Origin: Sthenelais limicola
Lineage: Eukaryota > Annelida > Polychaeta > Phyllodocida > Sigalionidae
Reading direction: 5' to 3'
Assembly (NCBI GenBank): GCA_942159475.1
Contig: OW804094.1
Coordinates: 49,844,966 to 49,908,965, forward strand
Length of the DNA: 64,000 nt
In this document: in pieces, positions 31,132 to 43,324 of the stretch
How positions within the stretch are numbered: position 1 is the stretch's first letter
Layout of the letters: every line of letters begins with the position of its first letter
Notes under the pieces: model-generated
The model's input: the letters and a program-made list of their open reading frames with translations, nothing else
Databases searched by the model: none
Told to the model about the DNA's origin: nothing
Made by a program: the position numbers and the translations under genes

Positions 31132-32180
31132 GGTTTAGAGGGAATCTATAAAGAAAAAAAACCTTCCAGAATCTCATCAGATCGATTCTAAATTGCAATA
31201 AATTCCTGGGTACTGGTGCTTTATGGAAATTAGTCATAGTTCTAGTTTACCATCGTAATTCTAATAAGTAATAATTAATGATAATTATGATCATAAAGTG
31301 GTTACCCATTGTTACGTCATCATTACGTAACATGATGTAACAAATATATATACGAGAGGTATTTCTCTACCTGAGGGCCGTTTACAAACACACTTACATA
31401 ATTATTATAATTTTTACTTGATGATTCTTTTTGATATAACACACTCGCCTATCGGCTTGTGTGCCATGCAAAAAGAAACATCTCAGGTCAATGTGATCCT
31501 TTGAGCCAGACCAACTACTCGTGCGGTCCTATCATAGTACACAATGTATGTATTATTTAAAGATCACCTAAAGAAATGAAAGCTAGGTCTGATAAAAATA
31601 AATCAATCAATTTACAACCAAATGAGTTATTCGCTGCGAGTGCATGTACTAATGCAACCTAAACAAAATTGAATTCATAATTTTTTCCATATACGCTGAG
31701 TTGAAATAAGTGATAATATAATCAAACTAATGAAATCAACTAAGATAGGTCTGCCACAGTGAGTCAGTCCCTGGAAGTTTTGCAACTTGTCAGTTGACGG
31801 AGACTTGTCCTTTAGTAATCCTAACAACAAACTCTCCCTAGATCTACCCATCAGTCAAGCGTCCAGGATCTTACAAGTCTAATCCAGTCAATTACAACAT
31901 CTAAATCCACGCAACCTTTTTCTAGAATGTCAACTTGAATGCTTTAATCAATTAAATTGGAATGATTTTGATTAAACGTCAGATTTTACCGGGACGGAAG
32001 AGTGAGAGAAATGGAGGGGAGATTATCTGGGCAGAGTCTGCAGTAGATGTACAGTTCGGGGCATTATGAATTGTTGTGGATTTTCGAAAAAATATTTTGA
32101 TTGATAGAAATATTGAGCTAAATGTAACTACTTTACTATTGAGAGTGACTATTAAGAAATATGACTATAGTTCTTAGAAT
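31132..32180. other. non-coding stretch
   Basis: AT-rich, no gene. A GGTTACCCATTGTTACGTCATCATTACGTAAC stretch near 31300-31330 is partly palindromic. Confidence 0.4.
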
Positions 32181-32282
32181 ATTAGATGTCCTAATGTTTA
32201 CCATCATTGGAATCCGCTTCATCCCATCTTTTGAAATATGATGATATCTCAAAATCCATCTTTTTACTCATTTCTCTATTTT
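32181..32282 (-). mobile_element. M1 MITE fragment
   Basis: Reverse-orientation end (GATGTCC…TTTACCATCATTGGAATC…GATGATATCTCAAAATCCATC). The terminal inverted repeat is missing. Confidence 0.7.
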
Positions 32283-32373
32283 TGTCAATTAGCAAGGAAG
32301 CTTAATGCCATCCAAATGCTGAATTTCATATATTACGACCAAAACCTGAGTTCAATATTGTGCTGCTGTTAAA

Positions 32374-32643
32374 TGTGATGCGTACAGGAAAATGACTCAC
32401 ATAAAAATAGATTTAGAGATATCATTATATTTGAAAAGATGAGATCAGACCGATTCCTATGATGTTAAACATTGGGACAGCTAAAAAGTGTTTCTGTATT
32501 TTATGTTTGATATAATATTTTTATTTTTGAAAACAATGTTTGCAATATTTCTGGGTTGACAATTACTAATAAAGTAGCTAAATATACCTTAGAAATGCAA
32601 GGATATATATAATGCACTTAAATTAACTGAATAAATAATTTCA
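32374..32643 (+). mobile_element. M1 MITE, 3'-truncated
   Basis: Starts TGTGATGCGTACAGG and keeps the family order to about 32640, then loses alignment. Confidence 0.75.
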
Positions 32644-32929
32644 GGATCTAATGCAGATTCAACATATTTCATGAGTCAGGCTCTGTAAACACGTACATGA
32701 CTTCACTACCTCAAAAGTTGGACATTAAATTACTTTACTCCATTGCTGATTAGCAAGTGAACATGAACATAACAGTGAAATGATGGAGGAGATTTCTTGG
32801 AGAGGTTCTAAATTATTCTAGATCATTCTAGAAATCCCACTTCTCAATTCCAATGAGTGATAACATAACATGAACAGTAACATGGCCTTTGGCAGCATCA
32901 AAACACGTAAAACATTCAGAATAGGGGAT

Positions 32930-33273
32930 TTGTATAGCCGCCATTTCGAATCTTCATTTGCATGGAATTATGGGACTAATCAGTAGTACAGTCTAGAATC
33001 TATAAAAACAAAACATGCCATGTTCAGCATGGAATATCTATCAATGCTCTAATGAAATCCACGTGTGTTACATGTCCCCAATGATACAAGTTCCCATCTT
33101 TCCCATCATACAGTTGGCTTTCATAGATCATTTATACAACTCTGAAATTGGTGAAAATATCCTTGCAATTTTCGATAAAAATGTTGCCAAATATATGTAT
33201 GTCAGATTTCATCAGAATCCATCCCAGGATGCACTGTAACAGACATGCGCAGCGGCACATGCAAATCCCCTAT
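32930..33273 (+). mobile_element. M2 MITE, full length (344 bp)
   Basis: Terminal inverted repeats AATAGGGGATTTGYATA and its complement enclose a non-coding body that matches, in inverse orientation, the element at 52631-53430. Confidence 0.75.
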
Positions 33274-33809
33274 TACTTGCTGTCGGAAGTGGATCAGAAT
33301 GAATAAAGAAGAAGGACTGATTCTATGATCAATATTATGTTTATTAATCAATTATCATATTCGTTAAACAAAATTTAAGGGATATTCGGAAGAGCTGTGA
33401 CTGTCACAGAGATTATTCCTCTTTCCATAGGTTTCTCTCTTTTAATTCTACATTGTATAACAATTGTTGTAAATGTAATATGGAAATAAAAATCTATTAT
33501 TATTATTATTAATTAAGTGTTCATAAGAAACGTAGGATCATCGCAGAACCATGTGGCTTATTGATATTTGATCTGTTTGTAGCTTGGTTCATCGGCCTAG
33601 CGAGATACGTATTTTGTTGGAATCCCTGCACCTGTAGGAAAAGCAGCAATTCTTTCCTACGTGAAATACCAGCTCGTTGGCTTTTTTATGTATCCATGTA
33701 TATGTCTATATCTACCTACACACCTATGTTTATAGATAGGTAGGTACTGCTAGTACTGCTCAGATACTAGCGATCTCATCATATTATACTAGCAAAGTAC
33801 CTGGACGGT
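33274..33809. other. non-coding stretch with a retroposon-like 3' tail
   Basis: 33440-33515 ends AATAAAAATC followed by five ATT units, which resembles a LINE or SINE tail. Nothing else was recognised. Confidence 0.4.
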
Positions 33810-34382
33810 CACCCTCTTCCTCTCACTCTCTCTCTCCCCTCCTCCTCTCTCCATGCCTCTCCTCCTTTTCTCCCCATGCCTCTCTCCCTCTCTTTCTTCT
33901 GTCCCTGTCCCTTCACTACCCCTCTCTCTCCCCCTCTTCTCTGTATCCGCTTCTCCCTCGCCCTATCCGATTTCCCCCACCCCCACTCTCTCCATGTGCT
34001 TCTTTCATTCCCTCCCTCCCTCTCCCCCTTTCCACTCCCCCATCCTCTCCCTCCCATCTTTTTCTCTCCCCCTCTTCTCCTTCTCCCTCTCGTCTCCCTC
34101 TACTTTAATATCTGATTCCCCACCCTCTCCCTCCGCATCTTTGCTCTCCTCCTCTCCTTCTGATCTCTCACCCCTCACCTCCCCCTCTCTGTTTTTCCTT
34201 GCTCTCCTCCTCCCCGTCTGATCTCTCCCCTTCTCCCTCCCTGTTTTTTGTTCTTTGCCATCCCCTCTGTGTTCTCTTCTTCCCCTCTTTTTCTCTCCTC
34301 TTTCTCCTCTTCTGTCTTCCCTTCCTCCTCTTCTCTCGTTCCCTCTCCTTCTCTCTCTTCTTCTCCCTCCCCTTCCCCTCTC
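33810..34382. repeat. polypyrimidine tract (C/T on plus strand)
   Basis: About 570 bp are almost purely C and T. All ORFs here, both strands, are low-complexity by-products. Mirror-symmetric stretches could form triplex DNA. Confidence 0.9.
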
Positions 34383-35197
34383 CCATACGTACCCTCCCCT
34401 TGCATCTCTGGGTCACATGGTTAATTGGCTCAATGGCTCAATGATCATTGCCTCTGGGCATCATGATTATTGGTTTGACCATCCCTTCTTTCGTAACTTC
34501 TGGAAATGTTGAAATATAATGTACGAGTTTTAGAGGTCCAATCTTGTTAATAAAACGTTGACCAGTAAACAGAAAATACTCCTTAGCTTTTTGCATATAA
34601 TCCGTCTCTTAATCTCTTGATGACGAGTTGTATTTATTTTAGCGATGACATTTAACTGCTGATAGACACAATGATGGCTGCCATTTACCAAAGAGTATTA
34701 ATTTTATTGTTATTGATATTTAATGGTTGGTGAAAAGTAATTAGTAACACAGCTTTGTGTACAAAGATATTACAAGGTGCAGGAATTAATAACCAATAAA
34801 TGGCAAATTAAACACAGAGACAAGTGGAGTCACCAGGTAATCAAATAAATACCTGTTCCAGTCAGAGGTGGCGACCTCAAGTTTATTGCAACCTGATAAA
34901 TGATCGTTTAGTCCTTTCTCCTCGATCCTGGTGAATGTCATTTGCCAGTATTTAACGTTAACGGGTTCTGTTGGAAGAACTGTCAATGACAGAAACAAGA
35001 AAACCATTTCCATTCACCTAGCCAGACGTTATTGTTATTGATATTCATGTACAAAAGGTGGAAATGATATCATATATTTTTCAAGATATTTTTCTTTTAA
35101 TTTAACATTTATATACATCCAATTTGCGTTCAAATGAATTGGAAAGCTCACAGGGGATTGAATATAATACCTTTTCTCACGATCGTCTGTTGTTAGT
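34383..35197. other. non-coding stretch
   Basis: Unassigned. A 75-codon minus-strand ORF at 34786-35013 has no motif. Confidence 0.4.
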
Positions 35198-35559
35198 GCA
35201 ATTCTAATTATGGTAAACAGTTGGACATTTAATAAGTAGGCTATTTCTAGTTTTTTTTATTTTTGAAAAAAAAAAGTGTGCAATATTTCTGGGTGGGCAT
35301 TTAATAGTAAAACAGCGATATATATCTCTATAGGATGGGCTTAGAAATACATTGATATATTTAGGACACTGTCCTGAAATTTGGTACACGTATTCATACG
35401 ACTCTATGCATGGTAGATACCTCAAAGATGAGGACATTCTTACAAAGGCATCTTGTGAAAAAAATACTTTGATAAATCCACGGACTTGTAATGAGAATTC
35501 AAGTCCGTGATAAATCTCAACTTTGCGATTTTTTACTCATTTTCCTGTAACACATCACA
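35198..35559 (+). mobile_element. M1 MITE, 5'-truncated
   Basis: Keeps the middle landmarks and the right terminus (TTTTCCTGTAACACATCACA). A 20-bp local inverted repeat, ATCCACGGACTTG…CAAGTCCGTGAT, lies at 35477-35512. Confidence 0.8.
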
Positions 35560-36279
35560 ACTATGCATATCGTGTATTGAAAACCGAATGACATTTTTTT
35601 TTAAGAAATCTTATTGAGTACATTTCCATGTTAACATAGTAATCTCATGATGCTCAATTGAAAAAGCAATTTAACAAATAATAGCATAATTTAACTTATT
35701 TAAACCTTCATAATTAATGTTCTTTTATAGACGAGAAGGTCGCACGACGACACTTATTAAAATAATGCATGCATCTGACATCTAACTGAATTAAGTCTCC
35801 ATATGGTAAGTGCATCTTGATTTACATGAATGAAATTATGGCTTAATGATTGGCATTGGAAACCTTAGTTTTATGGATGACAATAATTTGATTTGAGAAT
35901 TAATTATATTTCCATTTCCAATATCGTTTGAATCGCGTTTCATAATGAAAAAAGGGCACGATTTCGTAGTGCATTGATTGATGTGTTTTCACTCACATAA
36001 CCTACAAAACTATTTATGGACAGCTGTTTAAGAGCTGTTATTGAAATTGACAATTAATCAACTAATCTTTTATGACAACAACATTTTAATATCAGCCAAT
36101 TCAACCTTCTATGTGTCAAATTCTACCCGGGAAATTGGATTGTTTGGTTTATTTAGGGTCAGAACATTGGTGATAATAGGGGCCGACAGGGTCAGCTCTT
36201 AGCGTCTTTTTTACATAATCTGCTATTCACGTCGTCTTTATTTCCCTCTTGGTTTCATTCATACTTTATATGTGACATT
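35560..36279. other. non-coding stretch
   Basis: AT-rich, nothing recognised. Confidence 0.4.
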
Positions 36280-36490
36280 TGTGATGTGTACAGGAAAATG
36301 AGTCAGAAGTTCCAAAATTCGTATTTTCTAAAGTATTTTTTTACAGGATCTGTTTGTTCTCATTTTTTAGGTATCTATATAGTTCTTAAGGTCGCATGAC
36401 GACATTGTACCACATCTCTAGACAGTGTATAAATGTCCATCCATTTCTAAGCTCATCGTATAGAGTATATTCAGCAACTTTATTACCAAT
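36280..36490 (-). mobile_element. M1 MITE, half copy
   Basis: TGTGATGTGTACAGG with TGAGTCA, then body to CATCGTATAGAGTATATTC. The other half is absent. Confidence 0.75.
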
Positions 36491-37160
36491 TCGCTTGTAA
36501 TTGAATGCCGATCGCGCCACCTAGTATAAGGCGTATCAACGGTTTTCTTATATACTTTTGCCATTTTCGTCGACACAATAACAACTCGGCCAGGCCAATC
36601 TCTATGGAAGCGATTCTTCAACGGCCTTGAAATATGAAAATTTCATCTTGGGAATAATTTTGTCTACCTAGTAACATAATGTGAATGTTTTTCTTGATGA
36701 TTAAGCTGCTTTTAATAGGATGACGTTCATGTATAATGTTTACCGATGGCATACATACTCGGTATGCATAGGCTACGGCATTTTTATGTCGACCCTGCCG
36801 TCCTTTTCCGACCGCCCGCGCCGTCTGGTGTCAGTACAAGAGACAATCCAGGGGGGTGTGTGGCACCAGATTAGAACTATCGTCACAATTTGATGGGAAT
36901 GAAGGGATGTCTTGGGCTATTTACTTTCATAAGTATGGAATGTTTTTGTACATTGACATTGCCCACCATCCCGCCCACCTCCCTCCTATGGCGTCTCCCG
37001 ACGCCTTCCAAATCGTTTCGTCTTTTAGCTTTAATCATCGCCGATCATGAATGCACATGATACGGCGATTCCCCGCTGCTATGACGTCATTACATGGGCC
37101 TCGTTCTGGGTAGGGTTCCGGTGGGGAATCCCCGCGCCTATGACGTCATTACACGAAGTT
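36491..37160. promoter_or_regulatory. GC-richer patch with two CRE sites
   Basis: From about 36770 the base composition shifts to GC-rich with many CpGs. CTATGACGTCATTACA occurs at 37079-37094 and, almost unchanged, at 37138-37153, each preceded by GATTCCCCGC- or GAATCCCCGC-type sequence. TGACGTCA is the CREB/ATF consensus. No ORF or TATA box stands out. Promoter or enhancer function is inferred only. Confidence 0.35.
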
Positions 37161-37774
37161 CACCGAGTGTGGCCGAGCGTGAGCCGAGTAATGTCGGCAA
37201 CGAGGAGAAACAGAGATACATAGGCATAAGCATGTAATGCTGGAACTGCGTAATTATACGAGTAAGAGCTACAAAATCTTGGTTCAATCTCTCCCTAAGG
37301 CTCTAACGTAGGCACTCATGTAACTTTTGGGTGTTGGACAATGAGAAATAGAGGGGGTTTCCCGATCATGGAGGAAGTTGTATAGTGTATTTGGCATCTC
37401 CGAAGGAGTGATGGCGAATGTTCTTGCTTTGGTTATGCAGTGCATGCATGTTATGCAGTGCCATTTCGCCGGTCGGTCTAGGCGTAGGCAATTATCCACC
37501 TTTGTTTTTCAAAAATAGATATTGTTATTATTATTATTATAAAACTTTTATTCAGTACACATATACATTTCTGATCAATGAAGTACTAAACAGGAATGGT
37601 CCTTCTCCCTGTATTCATTTACGCGGAGATCTTTCATGTATCCTTTTTTTAAAATAATGGAGTTATAAAGAACTATAAAGGATACAGCAAAAATGTAGAT
37701 CTATACAATATTAAATAGTCAATGAGTTAACTGTTGAACTCTCCAAAAGTCAGAACATTTCAACAAATACATTT
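37161..37774. other. non-coding stretch
   Basis: Contains a short ATT microsatellite near 37520. ORFs of 71-79 codons show no motif. Confidence 0.4.
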
Positions 37775-37841
37775 TGCGAATAAACCTCTGTGTAAAATAT
37801 CAATTTCGGACTTGTGGCTCATTTTCCTTTAATACATCTCA
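37775..37841 (+). mobile_element. M1 MITE fragment (right end)
   Basis: AAAATATCAATTTCGGACTTGTGGCTC with a decayed terminus. Confidence 0.6.
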
Positions 37842-38423
37842 TTAACAATTGTAAACCCACTTCGGGTCCCATCTTCCACTGCCGGTGGGGCTGTATAGTC
37901 AGCGAGCGGTTGATTTCAATCCATTTTAAAATGTTGCCCATTTAAAGGCAGATATCATTGTAAATCAATGCTCTTCATCCAATGACGATTACATCCATTT
38001 ACAAGGCTAATTTTCACCGGCACACCCCTGCCTCTCTGCTCTTACCGCCTCCTCCTCATCACCGAGCCTAATTGGGGCAATCTCGGCGAGAGCGAGATAC
38101 CGCGTGAACAAGCGCCATCACGAGGCTGCAGCCTCGCTTTGAGAGTAGCGTCCCATTGACAGTGAGGACGTCGTTGAGCTCTCGTCATGTACGTGAGGGT
38201 ATGTCAACTCTTTGTGAGGGCGGGGGAAGATGAAGTAAAACACAGTAGCGTGGTTTTACTACTTGTGTTTATTTGTCTCCCAACATCTGCCCGTTTCTGA
38301 TATCATGACGTTCGGTGGATATGGTTTTATTAGGGAGGGAGGTATCTGCAATAGGACGAACGCTCCTATTAGCGTGTAATTAGGCCTACATTGGGCATTA
38401 TTCTGATGACAGCTACTACTATT
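37842..38423. other. non-coding stretch with a CpG-rich core
   Basis: 38030-38220 is GC-richer (ACCGAGCC, CTCGGCGAGAGCGAGATACCGCG). No ORF or motif was assigned. It could be regulatory or an exon of a gene outside the window. Confidence 0.3.
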
Positions 38424-38735
38424 TGTGATGTGTTTCTGGTAAATGAGTCACAAGTCGCAAAAAAATAGATTTGTAACCATGAGGTCAAGCCGATTCAAAT
38501 AATATTAATGGTATACATTAAGGACATCTAAGAAGTTCTTCTATATTTTATGTTTGATATTTGTATGTTTGAAAAAAATGGTTTGCAATATTTCTGGGCG
38601 GTAAAGTAGCTAAATATACTCTATATAATGACATTCAAAACACAAGGATTATATTTGATGCACTGTCTTGAAATGTGGTACAGGAATTCATATGACTTAA
38701 GGCGCTAATATAAATCTTCCCTGAAACACATCACA
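38424..38735 (+). mobile_element. M1 MITE, near full length with internal deletions
   Basis: TGTGATGTGTTTCTGG start, TGAGTCA motif, and terminus TCCCTGAAACACATCACA. Confidence 0.85.
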
Positions 38736-38756
38736 TTTACCTACCTATATAAAGTT

Positions 38757-39085
38757 TTCAAGCCGATTCTAATGATTGTAAACAGTTGGCATCCAATACG
38801 TATTTCTATATTTCAACTTTGATATTTTAACTTTTAAAAAAAAATGTTTGCAATATTTCTGGGTGGGTAATTACTAGTAAAGTAACTAAATATACTCCAT
38901 GTGAAGGCAATCAAAATTTAAGGATATATTTAATACAATATCCTGAACTTTGGTACATAGAATCATATGACTAAACGGGTTAATCTCTCTAAGACTCCAA
39001 TTTCAATGAAGGGACCTTATGAACAAACCACTTTAAAAAATATCCTTTTTTGCGACTTGTGACTCATTTTCCTGGAACACATCAG
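38757..39085 (+). mobile_element. M1 MITE, 5'-truncated, in tandem with the previous copy
   Basis: Begins at CAAGCCGATTCTAATGATTG about 20 bp after the previous copy and ends with the full right terminus at 39085. Confidence 0.85.
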
Positions 39086-39227
39086 CAATATGATGATTGT
39101 TTGTCTATAGTACTTCCATAGGATCCCGGATCTCAGTGAATATTCATGATTAATGTTACTATTTACCAGTTCAACAAAGTATGTTTTGTTTTTTAATCAT
39201 TTTTTATTGAGGAGGAAAATGTAGGCG

Positions 39228-39351
39228 GGGAGAATTATGGATGGAAGGTCATTTGGCGGGGTGAATGGCGGGCGAGGAAAATGTATATCAGGGACAATGC
39301 ATCGGGGAGAATGTTGGCGGGGAGAATGTTGGCGGGGAGAATGTTGGCGGG
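39228..39351 (+). repeat. 15-bp minisatellite
   Basis: Units of GGAGAATGTTGGCGG, three clean copies at 39307-39351 and looser GGCGGGG units before. The pentapeptide-repeat ORFs here are by-products. Confidence 0.85.
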
Positions 39352-41581
39352 GTAAATGCCAAACACCGAAAATGTGCACATCATCACTTGTGGCTTTGCC
39401 ATTCAAGACGAAACGCACATTATTTTCACTCCTTGTGCGTCAAATACGCCCTCTCAAACCAACTTATTGATGTATTCCATATAAATATACATACAACACA
39501 CAACAACGGGAGACAGAAGTAGAACAACCATCAGTCACCACCTCCTTCTCCAATTTCAGAATTTCTGATTAAAACCGAGCCTGTGTACACACCACAAAGG
39601 CACATGTTCCATCGGTTGCACCTTTTCACAAACACAGCAAACATGGGCTTTTTCATCAATGGGTCAGATGAGGCATGTTATACCGGTGTACAGTACGGTC
39701 GGCCATGGCATCAGGCCTGAGAATGATTGCCATTGGTGTGGCATATGGCCGGTCCATTCTCCGTACTCTTGGCAGGGAGGCATTGTACTCCACCCGCGTA
39801 TTATCCGGGAAACTCTCTCTGGTGGCTATATTAACCTGCCAGAGCTATTGGCCGCACCTCTGCCGCCGCCATATTGAAACCATACAAACAGGTATAGGCA
39901 GCGGACAGGCATGGGCTGCGATTCATAAAATCCACTCAATTTAATAGCGTCTAGTCAAATAAATCTCAGTTGTAGACCGACTGGAGGGGGGTGGAGAGGG
40001 GCTGAAGTGATTTCTGGTGTCGAAATGAACATGCTAAGTGAACATTGTTTTACAATTCATACAGACTTGGCGTTTAAAGATTGAAAGATAAAGATAATGA
40101 TAATCAATAAACCCACGAATAAACCCGCGAAAAGGCCCACACAACTCGTTCCCATGATTGTTTTTAGTTGAGTTGCCTTCAAAAACTTTCGCAGATTAAT
40201 ATCTCGCGGTAGGGCATTCAAAAAATATGTAGGATTGTCATGATTTGAACAACGCGCCCGTGTTTGTTTGTTTTTATGCATCTATGTATTTTATTGTATT
40301 TTTATTTTTTATTTTAATTCTTTCTATTTTTCTATCTTTATTTATAAAACATTACGTTATGTGTGAAAAACAACTTCACCTTTAAATAATTAATTGTATA
40401 ACATTTTTGGTTGAATAACATCTTCCCTTGTATTATTCATTTAAATTGGTAATTTAGAATCAGCAAACTCTGAGAACAATGTACCCTCGTTGCACAATGT
40501 TTTTGACTGAATAAAAATCTTTAAATACAATACAAAACAATTTCGCGGAGAAAAAAATTGCGGTTTAGTGCTTCTATGCCATAAAACTGATATGTGAAAC
40601 CCCAGTTTCGTGGAGAAAAGATTTCGGGGTGCCAGAAATTACTTTGCGGAATTCGTGGTATTTTAGTAATCGAAATTTTAGCCCCACGGTAATAATGTAT
40701 AATCGTTTAGAAAATCATATAATTCTATGCAAATTTGATATATTTTCAAGCTGTATAATATGCATGAAAAATTCCGACCTTTTGTTTGTACTTGTGAAAT
40801 AATTCTGTAATAATCATCATTTCAACTAAGCCTTTATCAAAAATGCAAACCAACGGCAGTACTGGTCACCAAGGGGCTGCTGCGTCTTATAAAATAATGT
40901 TTGTGAACATGAGACTATATGGTCATTATATTCTTTTGTATAGAGAAATATTGAATCTGAAATAATTTGTTGATTTTATTCCTTGCGTGTGTCATCTAAT
41001 ACCTTTGACTTCATGAGAGAGAAAAAATGTGCGATCCGAACTGTCCTGAATATGATAGGATTCGCGCTTGTACATGAACATGAAACAGTTGACCCAAAGT
41101 ATTGCTGATTATATACAAGGTAAGGGTAGATGATTAACGTATTAATAATTAAAGTTAAATACTTAAATGGTTCAGCCAGGGTTGAGTATAGGGATGATTA
41201 AATTCATTACCGTAATAAATTGATTGCACAACATGAGAATATCGGGTTAACCCCGAGATTGTTTGCAAATGATGTTTCTTTTAAAACAACGATGTACCCC
41301 TGAGTCAGGGACTCCCCTTATATTGGTATATGAGCTCTTGTGACCACTGGCTGGGAAAATGCACAATAGCATCAAATAAAAATAACTTCATCCCATCGCT
41401 GACTATCGTCAAATAACGCTGAGGTATAGATAATGTTAGTACAGTATTTTTCTTAATATATTCCTGATTTAAACACGAGTTATATTAAAAAGGAGGTCTG
41501 CTTCGATCAATATTGTTACATCACAAAGGTAAACTGCGGAAAAAGCTTCAGTTGTGCTTTAAAGCACAGGTAAAGGCAATA
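39352..41581. other. non-coding stretch
   Basis: About 2.2 kb without a recognised gene. 39660-39900 is GC-richer with an 89-codon ORF (39675-39944) lacking motifs and a GCCGCCATATTG word (YY1-like) near 39864. A retroposon-like AATAAAAATC end lies at 40511. Confidence 0.4.
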
Positions 41582-41990
41582 GTGATGTGTTAAATGGAAA
41601 TGAGTCACAAGTCGCAAACTTGATGTTTTTCAAAGTGTTTTATTTACAAGTTTTTTTTGTTGGAATGTTTTCATTTTTTAGATGTCTAATCCTTGAGGTT
41701 GTACTAATACATGTACCAAATCTCCAGACAGTGTATTTAATATATTCATGCATCTCTAAGGTCATCGTATAGAGTACATTTAGCTACTTTACTAGTAAAT
41801 GTCCAGCCAGAAATATTGCAAACATTTTCATTCAAAAATAAATGTATCAAACTTAAAATATAGAAATACGTATTAGTTGTACACTTGTTTACTATCATTG
41901 GAATTCCATAGATCTCATCTTTTCAAATATGATTATATCTCAAAATCTATTTTTAGCGACTTGTGACTCATTTTCCTTTAACACATCACA
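41582..41990 (-). mobile_element. M1 MITE, full length (409 bp), reference copy
   Basis: Both inverted termini are present (GTGATGTGTT at left, AACACATCAC at right), each with TGAGTCAC and AAGTCGC words just inside. This is the least damaged copy and was used to judge the others. It is non-coding. Confidence 0.9.
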
Positions 41991-42805
41991 TTTGAGTAAG
42001 TGTTGACGATTGGATTGAGTAACAGTCATTCCGCTAAAACCACAGTAATTACACTTCATGAGTGAAATATAATTATTGTAAATTAATTCAGGAAGCGTGT
42101 GTTAAATACAACACATTAGATTGCAGGCATAGGAATTGTATGTAATATAATAATGGTCTAATCATTTCATTGTATTTAACATAATAACAATTCAAAAGAA
42201 CATTGTTTAGTTACGTATGAGGTTACTGTTCCTCGGTTCTCGTTGGAAATGTTTCAGAGATGCTTAGAGTCTATTAGAACACTTTGTATTTAGTATAATC
42301 AGAAATAAATGGTCATTCCGAGATCCCCCACCCACCCACCCAACCAATGAGGAGACAGTGACACCAACTATGGGAAACTGTTTTTATTTTCCACAGCACA
42401 TGATGTATAGTTCGTACATGAGAAACAAAAACAATAGAAGTAATTAGGTAATTGATTAAGATGAAGTAATTATTAGTTGTTTTATTCAATATACACGGCC
42501 CCGACCCACATTATGAGAAGGAGGTGGAGGGTGGATCGAAGAAGATGAGGAAGGGTGGTGAAGGTTGAAACGTTGGAGAGTATACTGGGAGAGAAGAGGT
42601 GCGACAGGGCGCTGAGAGAGAGGTGAGGAGGTGGAGAAGTAGGGGGCAGCAGTGGATGGTGTGTGCCTCCACCTTAGGGGGAAACGGCCTGTACTGACCT
42701 TACTTTTCATTATTGGAATGTTCAGTGATGTTAGTGCCATGAATGTATCTACTAAATTTGACGACTGTGGGTTGAATATATTCATGTTCATATTCATTCA
42801 TATTT
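41991..42805. other. non-coding stretch
   Basis: A 103-codon minus-strand ORF at 42486-42797 is Ser/Pro-rich and unrecognised. It lies across purine-rich sequence (GGAGGTGGAGGG) and is probably not a gene. Confidence 0.4.
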
Positions 42806-43044
42806 GAGGTTATACTAAGGAGTATATTTAACTACTTTACTATAGTTATTGACCATCTATAGATGGTTGATAATATAGATGGTCAATAACTATAGTAAAG
42901 TAGTTAAATATATCTATAGAAGTATTGCTAACTGGGTTTGTTTCTCATAAATATAGAAAATATAAAAGTACTTACTACTGTTTACCATCTTTGCGAATTG
43001 TGCCTGAAATTCCCTCATGCCTTATTTCCCTGAAACACATCACA
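42806..43044 (-). mobile_element. M1 MITE, half copy with an internal hairpin
   Basis: Body and right terminus (CCCTGAAACACATCACA). 42825-42861 and 42874-42910 are perfect 37-bp inverted arms around a 12-base loop, produced by local inverted duplication of M1 sequence. Confidence 0.8.
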
Positions 43045-43245
43045 TAATTATAATATAACTATGTGATCCTAAAACCAAGATGGCAAAGCAAAGATGGAAA
43101 GCTGATGTTGCGGCAAGAAATGCAGCTCATTTCCCTGAAACACATCACATAATTATATGTTATTATTCTTCAAGCATATGATCCTAAAACCAAGATGGCA
43201 AAGCAAAGATGGAAAGCTGGTGTTGCGACAAGAATGCAGCTTTAA
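43025..43245 (+). repeat. tandem duplication, unit about 110 bp
   Basis: ATTTCCCTGAAACACATCAC…AAAGATGGAAAGCTG occurs at 43025-43130 and again at 43131-43245. The first part of the unit is the M1 terminus, so the duplication took in the MITE end. Confidence 0.85.
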
Positions 43246-43324
43246 AAAATGTATAGGTAACCTTTCGACAATAAATGAAGATGAACAACAGGAAGAAACA
43301 CGGTTCTTTTAGAAATGGTTCTGA

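Noticed and set aside
33809..34512. Several Ser/Pro/Leu- or Arg/Glu/Gly-rich ORFs on both strands
   Set aside because: They fall in the polypyrimidine/polypurine tract and arise from base composition.
42486..42797. 103-codon minus-strand ORF
   Set aside because: Low-complexity Ser/Pro/His sequence over a purine-rich stretch, with no support from neighbours.
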